Shown: positions 14,377 through 23,267, counted from the first letter of the stretch. The stretch is DNA of 64,000 nucleotides from Pseudomonas cichorii (GCF_018343775.1 NZ_CP074349.1:4206001-4270000), one strand, 5' to 3'. The notes: generated from the sequence alone by a model not told the origin. Made by a program: numbers and translations.

Positions 14377-15113
14377 ATCAGATAAAGCGCTTCGGAATCA
14401 ACCCATCGGGCCGGGACTTTGCCGTCGGCGATCTCCACGGGCACTTCACAAAGCTGCAGGCCGCGCTGGATGCTGTTTCATTCGAGCCAAAAGTGGATCG
14501 ATTGTTCAGTGTCGGGGATCTGGTCGACCGCGGGCCAGAGTCGGATCAGGTGGACACCTGGCTGGCAAAGCCGTGGTTTCATGCGGTGCGCGGCAACCAC
14601 GAGCAGATGGCGATCGTGGCTTATCGCTGCGATCCCGATGGTCGCGCCGCAGGCTGTCACCTACATAACGGCGGGGCTTGGCTGTATGCCCGATCCTCTG
14701 TAGAGCAAGGTTGCTATGTCTCACTGCTGGCCGATCTGCCACTGATCATCGAGGTGGAAACGCCTGAGGGGCTGGTTGGGATTGTGCACGCCGACTGCCC
14801 ATACCTGAGCTGGCAGGAGTTTGCCTGGGCTGTCGAAAACGGAGGCCCGGCAGAGTCAGCCCATGTCGCCGACATGGCGCAATGGTCGCGCAAGCGTGTT
14901 ACGGAGCAGCTTATGACGCCAGTTGAAGGTGTTCGCGCCGTAGTGGTCGGCCACACGCCTGTGCGCCAGCCTGCAATCCTCGGCAACGTCTACCACATCG
15001 ACACCGGTGCCTGGATGGGTGGCCACTTCACATTGATAAATCTGCAAACCCTGGTTTGCACGCCGCCGGTCAACCCAAAAATGCACTGGGATTGGGAGGA
15101 TCAGCAGCCATGA
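14373..15113 (+). CDS. phage serine/threonine-type metallophosphatase
   Basis: A 246-residue calcineurin-like phosphatase of the lambda phosphatase (PP2A-like) group. Metal-binding motifs are complete: GDLHGH (about residues 19-24), GDLVDRGPE (48-56) and RGNHEQ (about 72-77), followed by the histidines in VHADCPYLSWQEF and VVVGHTPVRQP, and the closing DTGAWMGG. Such enzymes remove phosphate from Ser/Thr, and sometimes Tyr or His, in proteins using two metal ions. Lambda carries a similar gene (ninI) in a different place. The target in this phage is unknown. Confidence 0.88.
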   Translation: MNQIKRFGINPSGRDFAVGDLHGHFTKLQAALDAVSFEPKVDRLFSVGDLVDRGPESDQVDTWLAKPWFHAVRGNHEQMAIVAYRCDPDGRAAGCHLHNGGAWLYARSSVEQGCYVSLLADLPLIIEVETPEGLVGIVHADCPYLSWQEFAWAVENGGPAESAHVADMAQWSRKRVTEQLMTPVEGVRAVVVGHTPVRQPAILGNVYHIDTGAWMGGHFTLINLQTLVCTPPVNPKMHWDWEDQQP

Positions 15114-15274
15114 ACCGCCACCGTAACGGCCCAGTAGGGCAGGCATTGGTCGCGCTGTACGAGCTGTTGCAGCGCCGAGAAACAACCTTTGGTGAAGTGC
15201 TGAGCCTTTCTGCCACTTGCGGCCTGGATGGGCGGCGGGTGCTGGCTGATCACTTCAAGGGAGGCGTGCGATGA
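15110..15274 (+). CDS. small hypothetical phage protein
   Basis: A 54-residue basic protein, MNRHRNGPVGQALVALYELL and onwards. Its ATG overlaps the stop of the phosphatase gene (ATGA) and its stop overlaps the next start. It is helical with an arginine-rich end. No family recognised; the tight packing supports it as real. Confidence 0.5.
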   Translation: MNRHRNGPVGQALVALYELLQRRETTFGEVLSLSATCGLDGRRVLADHFKGGVR

Positions 15275-15561
15275 GCAGTCTCGCTGAACAAGCAGTGGAG
15301 CACGCCCGCCTGCACAAGGCTGGCCAGCCTCCCAAAACGCCTACATCTGCGGTGCCAAAAATTAGCACGCCCACCGGCCCAATCAGTCGACACCTTTTTC
15401 TGGAAGGTCGAGCTTGGGCCGTCGATATGGTCGCATCCCTGAAATCCGAACCGGCCGCGAAAATGATCGAGCGCCTTGCAGGTGCAACGGCAGGAAAACC
15501 AGCCAGCTACGTGGCGGGCGTTCACGCGGTTATTCAGGCGCTGCAGGAGGCATCAGCATGA
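15271..15561 (+). CDS. hypothetical phage protein
   Basis: A 96-residue protein (MSSLAEQAVEHARLHKAGQP), proline/threonine-rich in the middle, with a helical end (PASYVAGVHAVIQALQEASA). It overlaps both neighbours by 4 nt in the rightward accessory operon. No family recognised. Confidence 0.5.
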   Translation: MSSLAEQAVEHARLHKAGQPPKTPTSAVPKISTPTGPISRHLFLEGRAWAVDMVASLKSEPAAKMIERLAGATAGKPASYVAGVHAVIQALQEASA

Positions 15562-16256
15562 TCATGAAGCCTGAATTTGTCCGGCGTCTGGTGGATCTGT
15601 CTCTTCGTGGCAATAACTCGCCAGCGATCTCTGTGATCATCGCCCGCCGCTTTGCACGCTACCTACGCGATGAAGGCGAAGCCAAGCGCCAATACTTCAA
15701 GACTGAAATCGCAACAGCCAAGGCCGCCCTGCCCTTTACTGCAACCCGCCTCAAAGATCTGGAGTTGCAACAGGAAACAACCCGAGATATCCGTAAAAAG
15801 AACCTTCTCGGCATCGCCAATTGGCTGCGACGAAACGATGACTTGCTGGTTGAGCTGTATGGCTTCGCCGGTATCTGTGACCTGCTGAACGTCAATCCCG
15901 TGCACCGCGCCGAGGCCTTGGAGTACGCAGACGAATCCAGTGGGACCGTCACGACAATCGCGTTCATTTGCGGGCTTGAGGACAGCGCCAGCATCAACTC
16001 CGGCCGAAAGCGGAAGGACTGGAATGACGGGCCGCTGTTCTGGGCGTACCACACCCAGATGATGCAAATCATGATCGACAACCCTAGAGCAATGCCAGAC
16101 CCGTTCGCCCCTGGTGGCCCGTTCTACGGTATGCCGACCTACTACCAGCAACCTGACGGAACTATGGCCCGGCAGAGCGCACCGCTGACGGTGCATGACG
16201 CCCAGGGCAGCCGCGTGGTTAAGCGCAAGATCGAGGTGCCCCGAAATGGCTCTTGA
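15558..16256 (+). CDS. hypothetical phage protein
   Basis: A 232-residue protein starting MIMKPEFVRRLVDLSLRGNN. The ATG at 15558 overlaps the stop of the preceding gene; earlier in-frame codons lie within that gene. The N-terminal half is basic and helical, the middle holds an LLVELYGFAGICDLLNVNP stretch, and the C-terminus is rich in P, G and M (PDPFAPGGPFYGMPTYYQQP). I recognise no family. It is the last accessory gene before the excisionase-like gene, 57 nt away. Confidence 0.5.
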   Translation: MIMKPEFVRRLVDLSLRGNNSPAISVIIARRFARYLRDEGEAKRQYFKTEIATAKAALPFTATRLKDLELQQETTRDIRKKNLLGIANWLRRNDDLLVELYGFAGICDLLNVNPVHRAEALEYADESSGTVTTIAFICGLEDSASINSGRKRKDWNDGPLFWAYHTQMMQIMIDNPRAMPDPFAPGGPFYGMPTYYQQPDGTMARQSAPLTVHDAQGSRVVKRKIEVPRNGS

Positions 16257-16313
16257 ACCTGTCGTGACAAATCTGCGTGGCAATCAAAACCTGACGAGTC
16301 AGGAGGCATAGCC

Positions 16314-16658
16314 ATGGCAACAGCCGAAAACCTGCATGAAGATGCCGCGCACGACAAGGTCACCGAAAAGCGGATGGCCGAACTGGTGGGATGCACTGCG
16401 AAGGCGCTGCAACGTAAGCGCGAGAAGGGAATCATCCCCAAATGGGTATGGATGAAGATCGATGGGCGAATCATGTACAGCAAACGGAGATATGAGGAAT
16501 GGATAGAAAGCCTGTGGACCTGCCGACCGGGGTCGAGCTTGTCGGGCGATCAATCCGAATTCGCTTCTCCTGGAACAAGAGGCGCTGCTGCGAGACGCTC
16601 CCCCTCCCCCAGACCGCGAAAGGAATTGCAGCAGCAGCGAGTTTACGTGCTCAAGTAA
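16314..16658 (+). CDS. excisionase-like small DNA-binding protein
   Basis: A 114-residue protein. KRMAELVGCTAKALQRKREK followed by GIIPKWVWMKIDGRIMYSKR is a MerR/excisionase-type winged helix-turn-helix, of the group found directly before phage integrases. Excisionases bend attachment-site DNA and push the integrase towards excision. A GGAGG ribosome-binding site precedes the ATG. The last ~50 residues, low in complexity, are encoded in the region that overlaps the start of the integrase gene by 160 nt in another frame, so the functional part is probably the first ~65 residues. Confidence 0.72.
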   Translation: MATAENLHEDAAHDKVTEKRMAELVGCTAKALQRKREKGIIPKWVWMKIDGRIMYSKRRYEEWIESLWTCRPGSSLSGDQSEFASPGTRGAAARRSPSPRPRKELQQQRVYVLK

Positions 16659-17689
16659 AGGGGCTGGACAGGCTCGGCGCACTTAGCGCAGAGAAGTATG
16701 CTGAGCTGTTCCCCAATACACGCAGTGAGGCCGTGCAGGACCAAGCCGTACCAATTTTCTTTGACTATGCACAGGACTGGCTGAACAGTCTCCAGATCGT
16801 TGAAGGCACACGCAACAACTACAGGTCAGCCTTGCAGGTTTACTGGGTTCCGCACCTGGCCAAGATGCCCATCGACACCATCACATCCGTTCGACTGCGC
16901 AAGATCATGAACGAAATCGAATGGACGTCTCCAGCTCGGCGCAAGGGCGTTGTCGGCTTGCTCGTTTCGATATTCCAGCAGGCCATAGTTGATGAGCTGA
17001 TCACTCGAAACCCGGCACTTTCTATCCCTGGCGCGAAAGTGCCCAAGCGTGATGTAGATCCGTTCACGAAGACCGAGGCGGATCTAATCATTGCTCATCT
17101 GTACAAAACGACGAGTGGTTTAACCGCGATCTACGCGGCCTATTTTGAGTTCTGTTTCTACACCGGAATGCGTCCCGGAGAGGTGATGGCTCTGCGCTGG
17201 AGCGAGATAGATAAGCGCAAGAAGACGGTCAATGTTTGCCGCATTCAAATACGCGGAGTGATACAGGAGAGAACCAAAACAAAGAAGCCGAGATACGTTT
17301 TATTGAACGATCGCGCTTTACATGCACTCGAAAAAGCCAGACCACTCACAGAGGCGCGATCTGATTATGTATTCGCGCCAAGTGGAACAGGTGAGAGATC
17401 GGAGTTGTTTATACGCTCTGAGACTGGTCAAAAACGTTACTGGCTTACTGCTTTGCGGAAATTAGGAATTAGGCGACGCAGGATGTACGACACACGCCAT
17501 ACCTACGCAACAATGTGCTTGATGGCCGGCATGAACCCGGCATTCATCGCCGCGCAACTTGGGCATAGCGTACAGGTGCTGCTTTCCACGTATGCCAAGT
17601 GGATCAATTCGCCAAATGATTGGGCGGAGCTTGAGAAGCTGAAAATGTTGGAAAGCGGTACAAGAGTGGTACAAGCAAAAAGCCAGTGA
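16499..17689 (+). CDS. prophage integrase, tyrosine recombinase
   Basis: A 396-residue integrase. The N-terminal ~55 residues (MDRKPVDLPTGVELVGRSIR and SWNKRRCCETLPLPQTAKGI) match the DUF3596-type arm DNA-binding domain, a core-binding domain follows (about 85-175), then the catalytic domain with arginine in GMRPGEVMALRW, YDTRHTYATM carrying the second arginine, LGHS and the nucleophile tyrosine in STYAKW. Tyr replaces the first His of the H-x-x-R motif, which is usual in this subgroup. It should insert and, with the excisionase-like protein, remove the prophage. Its stop is 36 bp from the first host gene, so the attachment site is nearby. Confidence 0.92.
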   Translation: MDRKPVDLPTGVELVGRSIRIRFSWNKRRCCETLPLPQTAKGIAAAASLRAQVKGLDRLGALSAEKYAELFPNTRSEAVQDQAVPIFFDYAQDWLNSLQIVEGTRNNYRSALQVYWVPHLAKMPIDTITSVRLRKIMNEIEWTSPARRKGVVGLLVSIFQQAIVDELITRNPALSIPGAKVPKRDVDPFTKTEADLIIAHLYKTTSGLTAIYAAYFEFCFYTGMRPGEVMALRWSEIDKRKKTVNVCRIQIRGVIQERTKTKKPRYVLLNDRALHALEKARPLTEARSDYVFAPSGTGERSELFIRSETGQKRYWLTALRKLGIRRRRMYDTRHTYATMCLMAGMNPAFIAAQLGHSVQVLLSTYAKWINSPNDWAELEKLKMLESGTRVVQAKSQ

Positions 17690-17725
17690 CGCCGAGTGTG
17701 CCGAAACACATAGGGTTCAAGCAAT

Positions 17726-19498
17726 ATGTGCGGATTAGCAGGTGAATTACGTTTCGACCAACAACCAGCGGATCTGGCCGCTGTTGAACGCATAACCCAC
17801 AATCTGGCGCCTCGCGGCCCGGATGCCTGGGGCTTTCACAGTCAGGGGCCGATTGCCCTGGGCCATCGACGACTGAAAATCATGGACCTGTCCGACGGTT
17901 CGGCGCAGCCCATGATCGATAGCCATCTGGGCCTGTCCATGGCCTTCAATGGTGCCATCTACAACTTCCCCGAATTGCGGGCCGAGCTGGAAGGTCTGGG
18001 TTACCAGTTCCATTCCGGTGGTGACACCGAGGTGTTGCTCAAGGGCTACCATGCCTGGGGCGCGGATATGCTGCCCAAGCTCAATGGTATGTTCGCGTTT
18101 GCCATCTGGGAGCGCGACACTCAGCAACTGTTCATTGCCCGTGATCGTCTTGGCGTGAAGCCGCTGTATCTGTCGCACACCGACAAGCGCCTGCGCTTTG
18201 CATCGACGCTGCCAGCCCTGCTCAAGGGTGGCGATATCAGCCCGATGCTCGACCCGATTGCCCTCAATCACTACCTGAACTTCCATGCCGTGGTGCCTGC
18301 ACCGCGTACGTTGCTGGCCGGTGTCGAGAAACTGCCGCCCGCCACCTGGATGCGTGTCTACGCCAACGGCACGATCGAGCAGCAGACCTGGTGGACCCTG
18401 CCTTATGGTCCTCATGACGACGAGAAGCACCTGACGCTGGAAGACTGGCGCGACCGCGTGCTGGACAGCACCCGTGAAGCGGTAGCAATTCGTCAGCGCG
18501 CTGCGGTGGATGTAGGCGTGTTGCTTTCCGGCGGTGTCGATTCAAGCATGCTGGTGGGGCTGTTGCGTGAAGTCGGGGTCGAAGACCTGTCGACCTTTTC
18601 CATCGGCTTCCAGGATGCCGGTGGCGAACGTGGCGACGAGTTCCAGTATTCGGATCTGATCGCCAGGCATTACGGCACCCGTCACCATCAGTTGCGCATT
18701 CAGGAAAGCGAGATCATCGAGCAACTGCCTGCGGCCTTCCGAGCCATGAGCGAGCCGATGGTGAGTCACGACTGCATCGCGTTCTATCTGTTGTCACGGG
18801 AAGTAGCCAAGCACTGCAAGGTGGTGCAGAGCGGCCAGGGCGCGGACGAGCTGTTTGCCGGTTATCACTGGTATCCGCAAGTCGATGGCGCCAGCGATCC
18901 CGTGGCGGCCTATCGTGCAGCGTTCGTAGACCGCAGCTACGACGAATACACCGCCACCGTACAAGCCAAATGGCTGACCGCCACTGACGCGGCAGGCGAT
19001 TTCGTACGCGATCATTTTGCCCAGCCCGGCGCAACGGCTGCCGTGGACAAGGCTCTGCGCCTGGACAGCACCGTGATGCTGGTTGAAGACCCGGTCAAAC
19101 GAGTGGACAACATGACAATGGCCTGGGGCCTGGAGGCTCGTACACCGTTCCTCGACTATCGTCTGGTCGAGTTGTCTGCACGCATTCCCGGTCAGTTCAA
19201 ACTGCCGGATGGCGGCAAGCATGTCCTGAAGGAAGCAGCACGTCTGGTCATCCCTTCCGAGGTGATCGACCGCAAGAAAGGCTACTTCCCGGTGCCGGGC
19301 CTCAAGCATTTGCAGGGCGACACCCTCAACTGGGTGCGCGACTTGCTGCTGGACCCAAGCCAGGATCGAGGCCTGTTCAACCCGTCGATGATCGACACAC
19401 TGTTGACCAACCCTCAAGGCCAACTCACGCCGTTACGCGGCTCCAAGCTGTGGCAGTTGGCAGCGCTGAATCTGTGGCTCAGCGAACAAGGACTCTGA
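17726..19498 (+). CDS. asnO: N-acetylglutaminylglutamine amidotransferase
   Basis: A 590-residue asparagine-synthase-like enzyme of the NAGGN pathway. Cys2 (MCGLAGEL) is the class II glutaminase nucleophile; the RGPDAWG, GHRRLKIMDLS and FNGAIYN motifs complete the glutaminase half. The synthetase half has the PP-loop LLSGGVDSSML (about residue 265). It turns N-acetylglutaminylglutamine into the amide, a compatible solute made under osmotic stress in Pseudomonas and other bacteria. The next gene, ngg, makes the precursor and follows after 3 nt. The prophage integrase ends only 36 bp upstream, so the native promoter may have been replaced or moved. Confidence 0.95.
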   Translation: MCGLAGELRFDQQPADLAAVERITHNLAPRGPDAWGFHSQGPIALGHRRLKIMDLSDGSAQPMIDSHLGLSMAFNGAIYNFPELRAELEGLGYQFHSGGDTEVLLKGYHAWGADMLPKLNGMFAFAIWERDTQQLFIARDRLGVKPLYLSHTDKRLRFASTLPALLKGGDISPMLDPIALNHYLNFHAVVPAPRTLLAGVEKLPPATWMRVYANGTIEQQTWWTLPYGPHDDEKHLTLEDWRDRVLDSTREAVAIRQRAAVDVGVLLSGGVDSSMLVGLLREVGVEDLSTFSIGFQDAGGERGDEFQYSDLIARHYGTRHHQLRIQESEIIEQLPAAFRAMSEPMVSHDCIAFYLLSREVAKHCKVVQSGQGADELFAGYHWYPQVDGASDPVAAYRAAFVDRSYDEYTATVQAKWLTATDAAGDFVRDHFAQPGATAAVDKALRLDSTVMLVEDPVKRVDNMTMAWGLEARTPFLDYRLVELSARIPGQFKLPDGGKHVLKEAARLVIPSEVIDRKKGYFPVPGLKHLQGDTLNWVRDLLLDPSQDRGLFNPSMIDTLLTNPQGQLTPLRGSKLWQLAALNLWLSEQGL

Positions 19499-19501
19499 TC
19501 G

Positions 19502-21250
19502 ATGAAACACAATGCGACGGCTTACAGCCAACGATTGTTGCGCACACAGTCGCCCTCCTATGAACGTCTGCAAGCGCGCTTCGCCGAAGACGGCAGTCAG
19601 CCGGACAACGAGCAATTGGCGTTGCACTGCGGCTGGGGCCGCTTGTTGATCGGTCATACCTACCCCGACGCCGCTGCACTGGCTCAGGAGCTGCTCAACG
19701 AAAAAACCGGTGAACGCGACATCGCGCTGTACGTGGCGGCGCCCCAGCAAGTGCTGGCGCAGTCACCGCAGCAGTTGTTCCTCGATCCGTCCGATACGCT
19801 GCGCCTGTGGTTCAGCGATTATCGTCCGGCGCAGCGGGTCTTCCGGGGCTTTCGCATCCGTCGTGCCCAGAACGAAGCCGACTGGCAAGCCATCAACAAC
19901 CTTTATCTGGCGCGGGGCATGCTGCCCATCGATCCGGCCTTGCTGACACCACGTCATCAAGGCGGGCCGGTCTACTGGCTGGCAGAAGATGAACGCAGCA
20001 ATGCGGTGATCGGCAGTGTCATGGGCCTGAATCACCAGAAGGCGTTCAATGACCCGGAAAACGGCAGCAGCCTGTGGTGCCTGGCGGTTGATCCGCAATG
20101 CACACGCCCCGGTGTGGGTGAAGTGCTGGTGCGTCACCTGATCGAGCACTTCATGAGCCGAGGCTTGAGCTATCTCGACCTGTCCGTGCTGCATGACAAC
20201 GAACAGGCCAAGGCGCTGTATGCCAAGCTGGGGTTTCGCAACCTGCCGACCTTCGCCATCAAGCGCAAGAACGGCATCAATGAATCGCTGTTTCTGGGGC
20301 CTGGGCCTCAGGCGGACTTCAACCCTTATGCGCGGATCATCGTCGAAGAGGCACATCGTCGCGGCATTGATGTGCAGGTCGATGATGCCGATGCGGGCCT
20401 GTTCACGCTGAGTTACGGCGGACGCCGCATTCGCTGCCGTGAATCACTGAGCGACCTGACCAGCGCGGTCAGCATGACCCTGTGCCAGGACAAGAGCCTG
20501 ACCCACAAGGCCCTCAAGGCCGCTGGCCTGCATGTGCCTGCCCAACAACGTGTGGGCAATGCCGACGACAATCTGGCGTTTCTCGAAAAACACGGGCGGA
20601 TCGTGGTCAAGCCGCTGGATGGTGAGCAAGGCAACGGTGTGGCCGTGGATCTGTGCACCTTCGATGAAGTGCAGAACGCTATCGAGTGTGCCCGTCAGTT
20701 CGACAGCCGGGTGATTCTGGAAAGCTTCCACGAAGGCCTGGACCTGCGCATCGTGGTCATCGGTTTTGAAGTGGTGGCGGCTGCGATTCGCCACCCTGCC
20801 GAGATCATTGGCAACGGTCGCCATACCATCCGCCAGTTGATCGAAGCTCAAAGCCGTCGTCGCTCTGCTGCCACCGATGGTGAAAGCAAGATCCCGATGG
20901 ATGAAGAAACCGAACGTACGGTCCGCGACGCGGGCTATGACTATTCAAGCATCCTGCCAATGGACCAGCGCCTGGCCGTGCGCCGCACCGCCAACCTGCA
21001 CACCGGCGGCTGCCTTGAAGACGTCACCGCAACGCTGCACCCGGTCCTCACCGACGCCGCCGTGCGTGCCGCCCGGGCGCTGGACATTCCGGTGGTTGGC
21101 CTGGACCTGATGGTGCCTGCCGCCGACCAGCCGGAATACGTGTTCATCGAGGCCAATGAACGTGTCGGCCTCGCCAACCACGAACCTCAACCCACTGCCG
21201 AACGCTTTGTCGATCTATTGTTTCCGCACAGCCTGCCTGTGCATGGGTGA
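19502..21250 (+). CDS. ngg: N-acetylglutaminylglutamine synthetase
   Basis: A 582-residue two-domain enzyme. Residues ~110-265 form a GNAT acetyltransferase domain (WCLAVDPQCTRPGVGEVLVR, then LYAKLGFRNL), and residues ~290-580 an ATP-grasp ligase domain (GRIVVKPLDGEQGNGVAVDL, VFIEANERVGLANH). This combination makes the dipeptide N-acetylglutaminylglutamine from glutamine. It starts 3 nt after the asnO stop. The window shows the usual three-gene NAGGN cluster: amidotransferase, synthetase, M42 peptidase. Confidence 0.95.
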   Translation: MKHNATAYSQRLLRTQSPSYERLQARFAEDGSQPDNEQLALHCGWGRLLIGHTYPDAAALAQELLNEKTGERDIALYVAAPQQVLAQSPQQLFLDPSDTLRLWFSDYRPAQRVFRGFRIRRAQNEADWQAINNLYLARGMLPIDPALLTPRHQGGPVYWLAEDERSNAVIGSVMGLNHQKAFNDPENGSSLWCLAVDPQCTRPGVGEVLVRHLIEHFMSRGLSYLDLSVLHDNEQAKALYAKLGFRNLPTFAIKRKNGINESLFLGPGPQADFNPYARIIVEEAHRRGIDVQVDDADAGLFTLSYGGRRIRCRESLSDLTSAVSMTLCQDKSLTHKALKAAGLHVPAQQRVGNADDNLAFLEKHGRIVVKPLDGEQGNGVAVDLCTFDEVQNAIECARQFDSRVILESFHEGLDLRIVVIGFEVVAAAIRHPAEIIGNGRHTIRQLIEAQSRRRSAATDGESKIPMDEETERTVRDAGYDYSSILPMDQRLAVRRTANLHTGGCLEDVTATLHPVLTDAAVRAARALDIPVVGLDLMVPAADQPEYVFIEANERVGLANHEPQPTAERFVDLLFPHSLPVHG

Positions 21251-21270
21251 ACCGTAGCTGCAAGCTTTAA

Positions 21271-21330
21271 GCCTCAAGCTACAAGCTGCAAACAGATCAC
21301 TGTCTGACCTTGCAGCTTATGGCTTGGGGC
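21271..21330. repeat. imperfect 21-bp inverted repeat between ngg and the peptidase gene
   Basis: Arms 21271-21291 and 21310-21330 match at 18 of 21 positions when one is reverse complemented, with an 18-nt loop. The arms are built from the AAGCTGCAA / TTGCAGCTT words common in Pseudomonas intergenic DNA; a related tandem lies at 29493-29516. The hairpin could attenuate transcription or protect the upstream mRNA end. Confidence 0.6.
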
Positions 21331-21356
21331 GTGTAACTACTCCAAGGAGCCCCTCC

Positions 21357-22553
21357 ATGCCTGTTGAAAAAATTCCCGATCCGGATCTGAACTACCTGCA
21401 GAAAGTCCTGCTGGAAATGCTGGCCATTCCGAGCCCTACGGGTTTTACCGACACTATCGTGCGCTATGTCGCCGAACGCCTGGAAGAGCTGGGCATTCCG
21501 TTTGAACTCACTCGACGCGGCACCATTCGCGCCACGCTCAAAGGCAAGCAGAGCAGCCCCGACCGGGCCGTCTCGGCTCATCTGGACACCATTGGCGCCA
21601 GTGTTCGCGAGGTCAAGGATAACGGGCGCCTGGCGCTGTCGGCTGTGGGTTGCTGGTCCAGCCGTTTTGCCGAAGGCAGCCGGGTCAGTGTATTCACCGA
21701 TACCGGCGTGATCCGTGGCAGCGTGTTGCCGCTGATGGCCTCCGGTCATGCGTTCAATACCGCCGTGGATGAAATGCCCATCAGTTGGGAGCATGTCGAA
21801 CTGCGCCTGGATGCCTATTGCACGACCCGCGCCGACTGCGAATCTTTGGGCATCAATATCGGAGACTTCGTGGCTTTTGACCCGCTGCCGGAGTTCACTG
21901 AAAGCGGCCATATCAGCGCCCGCCACCTGGATGACAAAGCCGGTGTCGCAGCCTTGCTGGCGGCGCTCAAGTCGATTGTCGAGAGTGGTGCGGAACCTCT
22001 GATCGATTGTCACCCGCTGTTCACCATCACCGAGGAAACCGGCACCGGTGCAGCAGGCGTATTGCCCTGGGATGTGAGCGAGTTCGTCGGCATCGACATC
22101 GCTCCGGTCGCAGTCGGCCAGCACTCCAGCGAACATGCGGTGAGCGTGGCGATGCAGGATTCGGGCGGACCTTACGACTATCACTTGTCCCGGCATCTGC
22201 TGCGCCTGGGTATCGACAACGAATTGCCCGTGCGCCGCGATATCTTTCGCTATTACTACAGCGATGCCCATTCGGCGGTGACATCAGGCAATGATATCCG
22301 CACCGCGCTGCTGGCCTTTGGTTGCGATGCCACCCATGGTTATGAGCGCACCCATATCGATAGCCTTGCGGCCCTGAGCAAACTGCTCGGTGCCTATATG
22401 CTCAGCCCACCGGTATTCGCCAGCGACGCCAAACCGGCCCAGACTTCACTGGAGCGGTTCAGTCATCAGATTGAACATGACACCCAGATGGAGTCCGACA
22501 CCCGCGTGCCGTCCGTGGATAGCCTGCTGGGGCAGAATCGCGAAGAGATTTGA
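21357..22553 (+). CDS. NAGGN-system M42 family peptidase
   Basis: A 398-residue metallopeptidase, MPVEKIPDPDLNYLQKVLLE at the start. Zinc-binding residues are recognisable in VSAHLDTIGA, ARHLDDKAGVAALL (bridging aspartate) and TITEETGTGAAG (catalytic and metal-binding glutamates), with a late DATHGYERTHID segment. Members next to ngg form a subfamily linked to the NAGGN osmolyte; they probably hydrolyse it or its dipeptide, though this is not proven. The ATG at 21357 follows an AAGGAG site at 7 nt; an in-frame ATG at 21324 has no such site and lies in the inverted repeat. Confidence 0.9.
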   Translation: MPVEKIPDPDLNYLQKVLLEMLAIPSPTGFTDTIVRYVAERLEELGIPFELTRRGTIRATLKGKQSSPDRAVSAHLDTIGASVREVKDNGRLALSAVGCWSSRFAEGSRVSVFTDTGVIRGSVLPLMASGHAFNTAVDEMPISWEHVELRLDAYCTTRADCESLGINIGDFVAFDPLPEFTESGHISARHLDDKAGVAALLAALKSIVESGAEPLIDCHPLFTITEETGTGAAGVLPWDVSEFVGIDIAPVAVGQHSSEHAVSVAMQDSGGPYDYHLSRHLLRLGIDNELPVRRDIFRYYYSDAHSAVTSGNDIRTALLAFGCDATHGYERTHIDSLAALSKLLGAYMLSPPVFASDAKPAQTSLERFSHQIEHDTQMESDTRVPSVDSLLGQNREEI

Positions 22554-22569
22554 GGTTCCTGGTGTTGGC

Positions 22570-22630
22570 CTTTCGCGAATGAATTCGCTCCTACCACGGT
22601 ATGCGTAGGAGCGACTTCAGTCGCGAAGAG
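22570..22630. repeat. Pseudomonas REP-type element
   Basis: Inverted repeat with arms 22570-22594 and 22605-22630 (core TTCGCGAATGAATTCGC / GCGACTTCAGTCGCGAA) and GGAGC/GCTCC words. This is the short extragenic palindrome of P. syringae/fluorescens-type genomes. Relatives occur at 38475-38526, 39882-39914 and 54510-54546. Confidence 0.75.
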
Positions 22631-22665
22631 GCCTATCATCGCGGGCTACCGATACGAGAACCAGC

Positions 22666-22893
22666 ATGCTGATCCCTTACGACCAACTCGAACCTGACAC
22701 CCTCACCCGCCTGATCGAAGATTTCGTGACCCGCGATGGCACGGACAATGGCGACGAAACGCCTCTGCAAACCCGCGTGCTTCGGGTGCGTCATGCCTTG
22801 AGCAAAGGTCAGGCAGTGATTTTCTTCGACCTTGAAAGCCAGCAATGCCAGTTGATGCCAAAGCACGATGTGCCCAAAGAATATTTCGACTAA
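22666..22893 (+). CDS. YheU/UPF0270 family protein
   Basis: A 75-residue protein starting MLIPYDQLEPDTLTRLIEDF, with the family's RDGTDNGDETPLQTRVLRVR and KGQAVIFFDLESQQCQL segments. UPF0270 (YheU) proteins are widespread in gamma-proteobacteria, small and of unknown function. It stands alone after a REP element and converges with the csrA gene, whose stop lies 4 nt away on the other strand. Confidence 0.9.
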   Translation: MLIPYDQLEPDTLTRLIEDFVTRDGTDNGDETPLQTRVLRVRHALSKGQAVIFFDLESQQCQLMPKHDVPKEYFD

Positions 22894-22896
22894 GGC

Positions 22897-23100
22897 TCAG
22901 GCTGCTGGCGACTCGGGAGCGGCGGCCTGCTGCGAGAGCTTTCGGGCAATGCGTCGGAACACTTCGGCGCGATGGATCTTGATGTCTTTGGGGGCATCGA
23001 TTCCGAGCCTGACCTGATTGCCGTTCACCCCGAGAATCTGCACGGTGATGTTGTCACCGATGGAAAACGATTCGCCAATTTCCCGCGTTAGTACCAGCAT
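22897..23100 (-). CDS. csrA: CsrA/RsmA family carbon storage regulator (host copy)
   Basis: A 67-residue CsrA protein: [47 protein letters not shown]. It binds GGA motifs in mRNA leaders and represses translation, controlling virulence, motility and secondary metabolism in Pseudomonas, countered by Rsm small RNAs. A GAGAGG ribosome-binding site precedes the ATG. P. syringae genomes carry several csrA copies; this is one of the chromosomal ones, distinct from the longer phage copy at 12730. Confidence 0.93.
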   Translation of the reverse strand: MLVLTREIGESFSIGDNITVQILGVNGNQVRLGIDAPKDIKIHRAEVFRRIARKLSQQAAAPESPAA

Positions 23101-23267
23101 TTTCTGCCTCTCTTGTTATTGCAAAGAGTGCAGAGTGCGCCCACGAAAAGGTCGCTTCAATGAGGCGGCGGCAAATCAGTAACGCCCTTCAAGCTCGCCA
23201 GAACACACTGTCGGAAACGTCTTACTTGCAGACCAAACGAGTAGGAAAACTGCCATATCCCCGGCGT

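Larger units (their letters stand above)
1..17725. mobile_element. lambda-like prophage, right part
   Basis: The segment has the order of a lambdoid temperate phage: small terminase and HNH endonuclease, Rz1/Rz/holin, Q-like antiterminator, replication genes, cro, cI, accessory genes, excisionase, integrase. Early and late genes read leftwards, immunity and integration genes rightwards. Host genes start at 17726, so the right boundary lies between the integrase stop (17689) and there. The left boundary and most head and tail genes are outside the window, so the attachment sites cannot be compared. No disrupted phage gene is obvious in the visible part, so an intact prophage is possible but unproven. 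Confidence 0.93.

Noticed and set aside
17690..17725. tRNA-based attachment site at the prophage end
   Set aside because: No tRNA cloverleaf or 3' tRNA sequence is visible here, and the left junction is not in the window, so no att core could be named.
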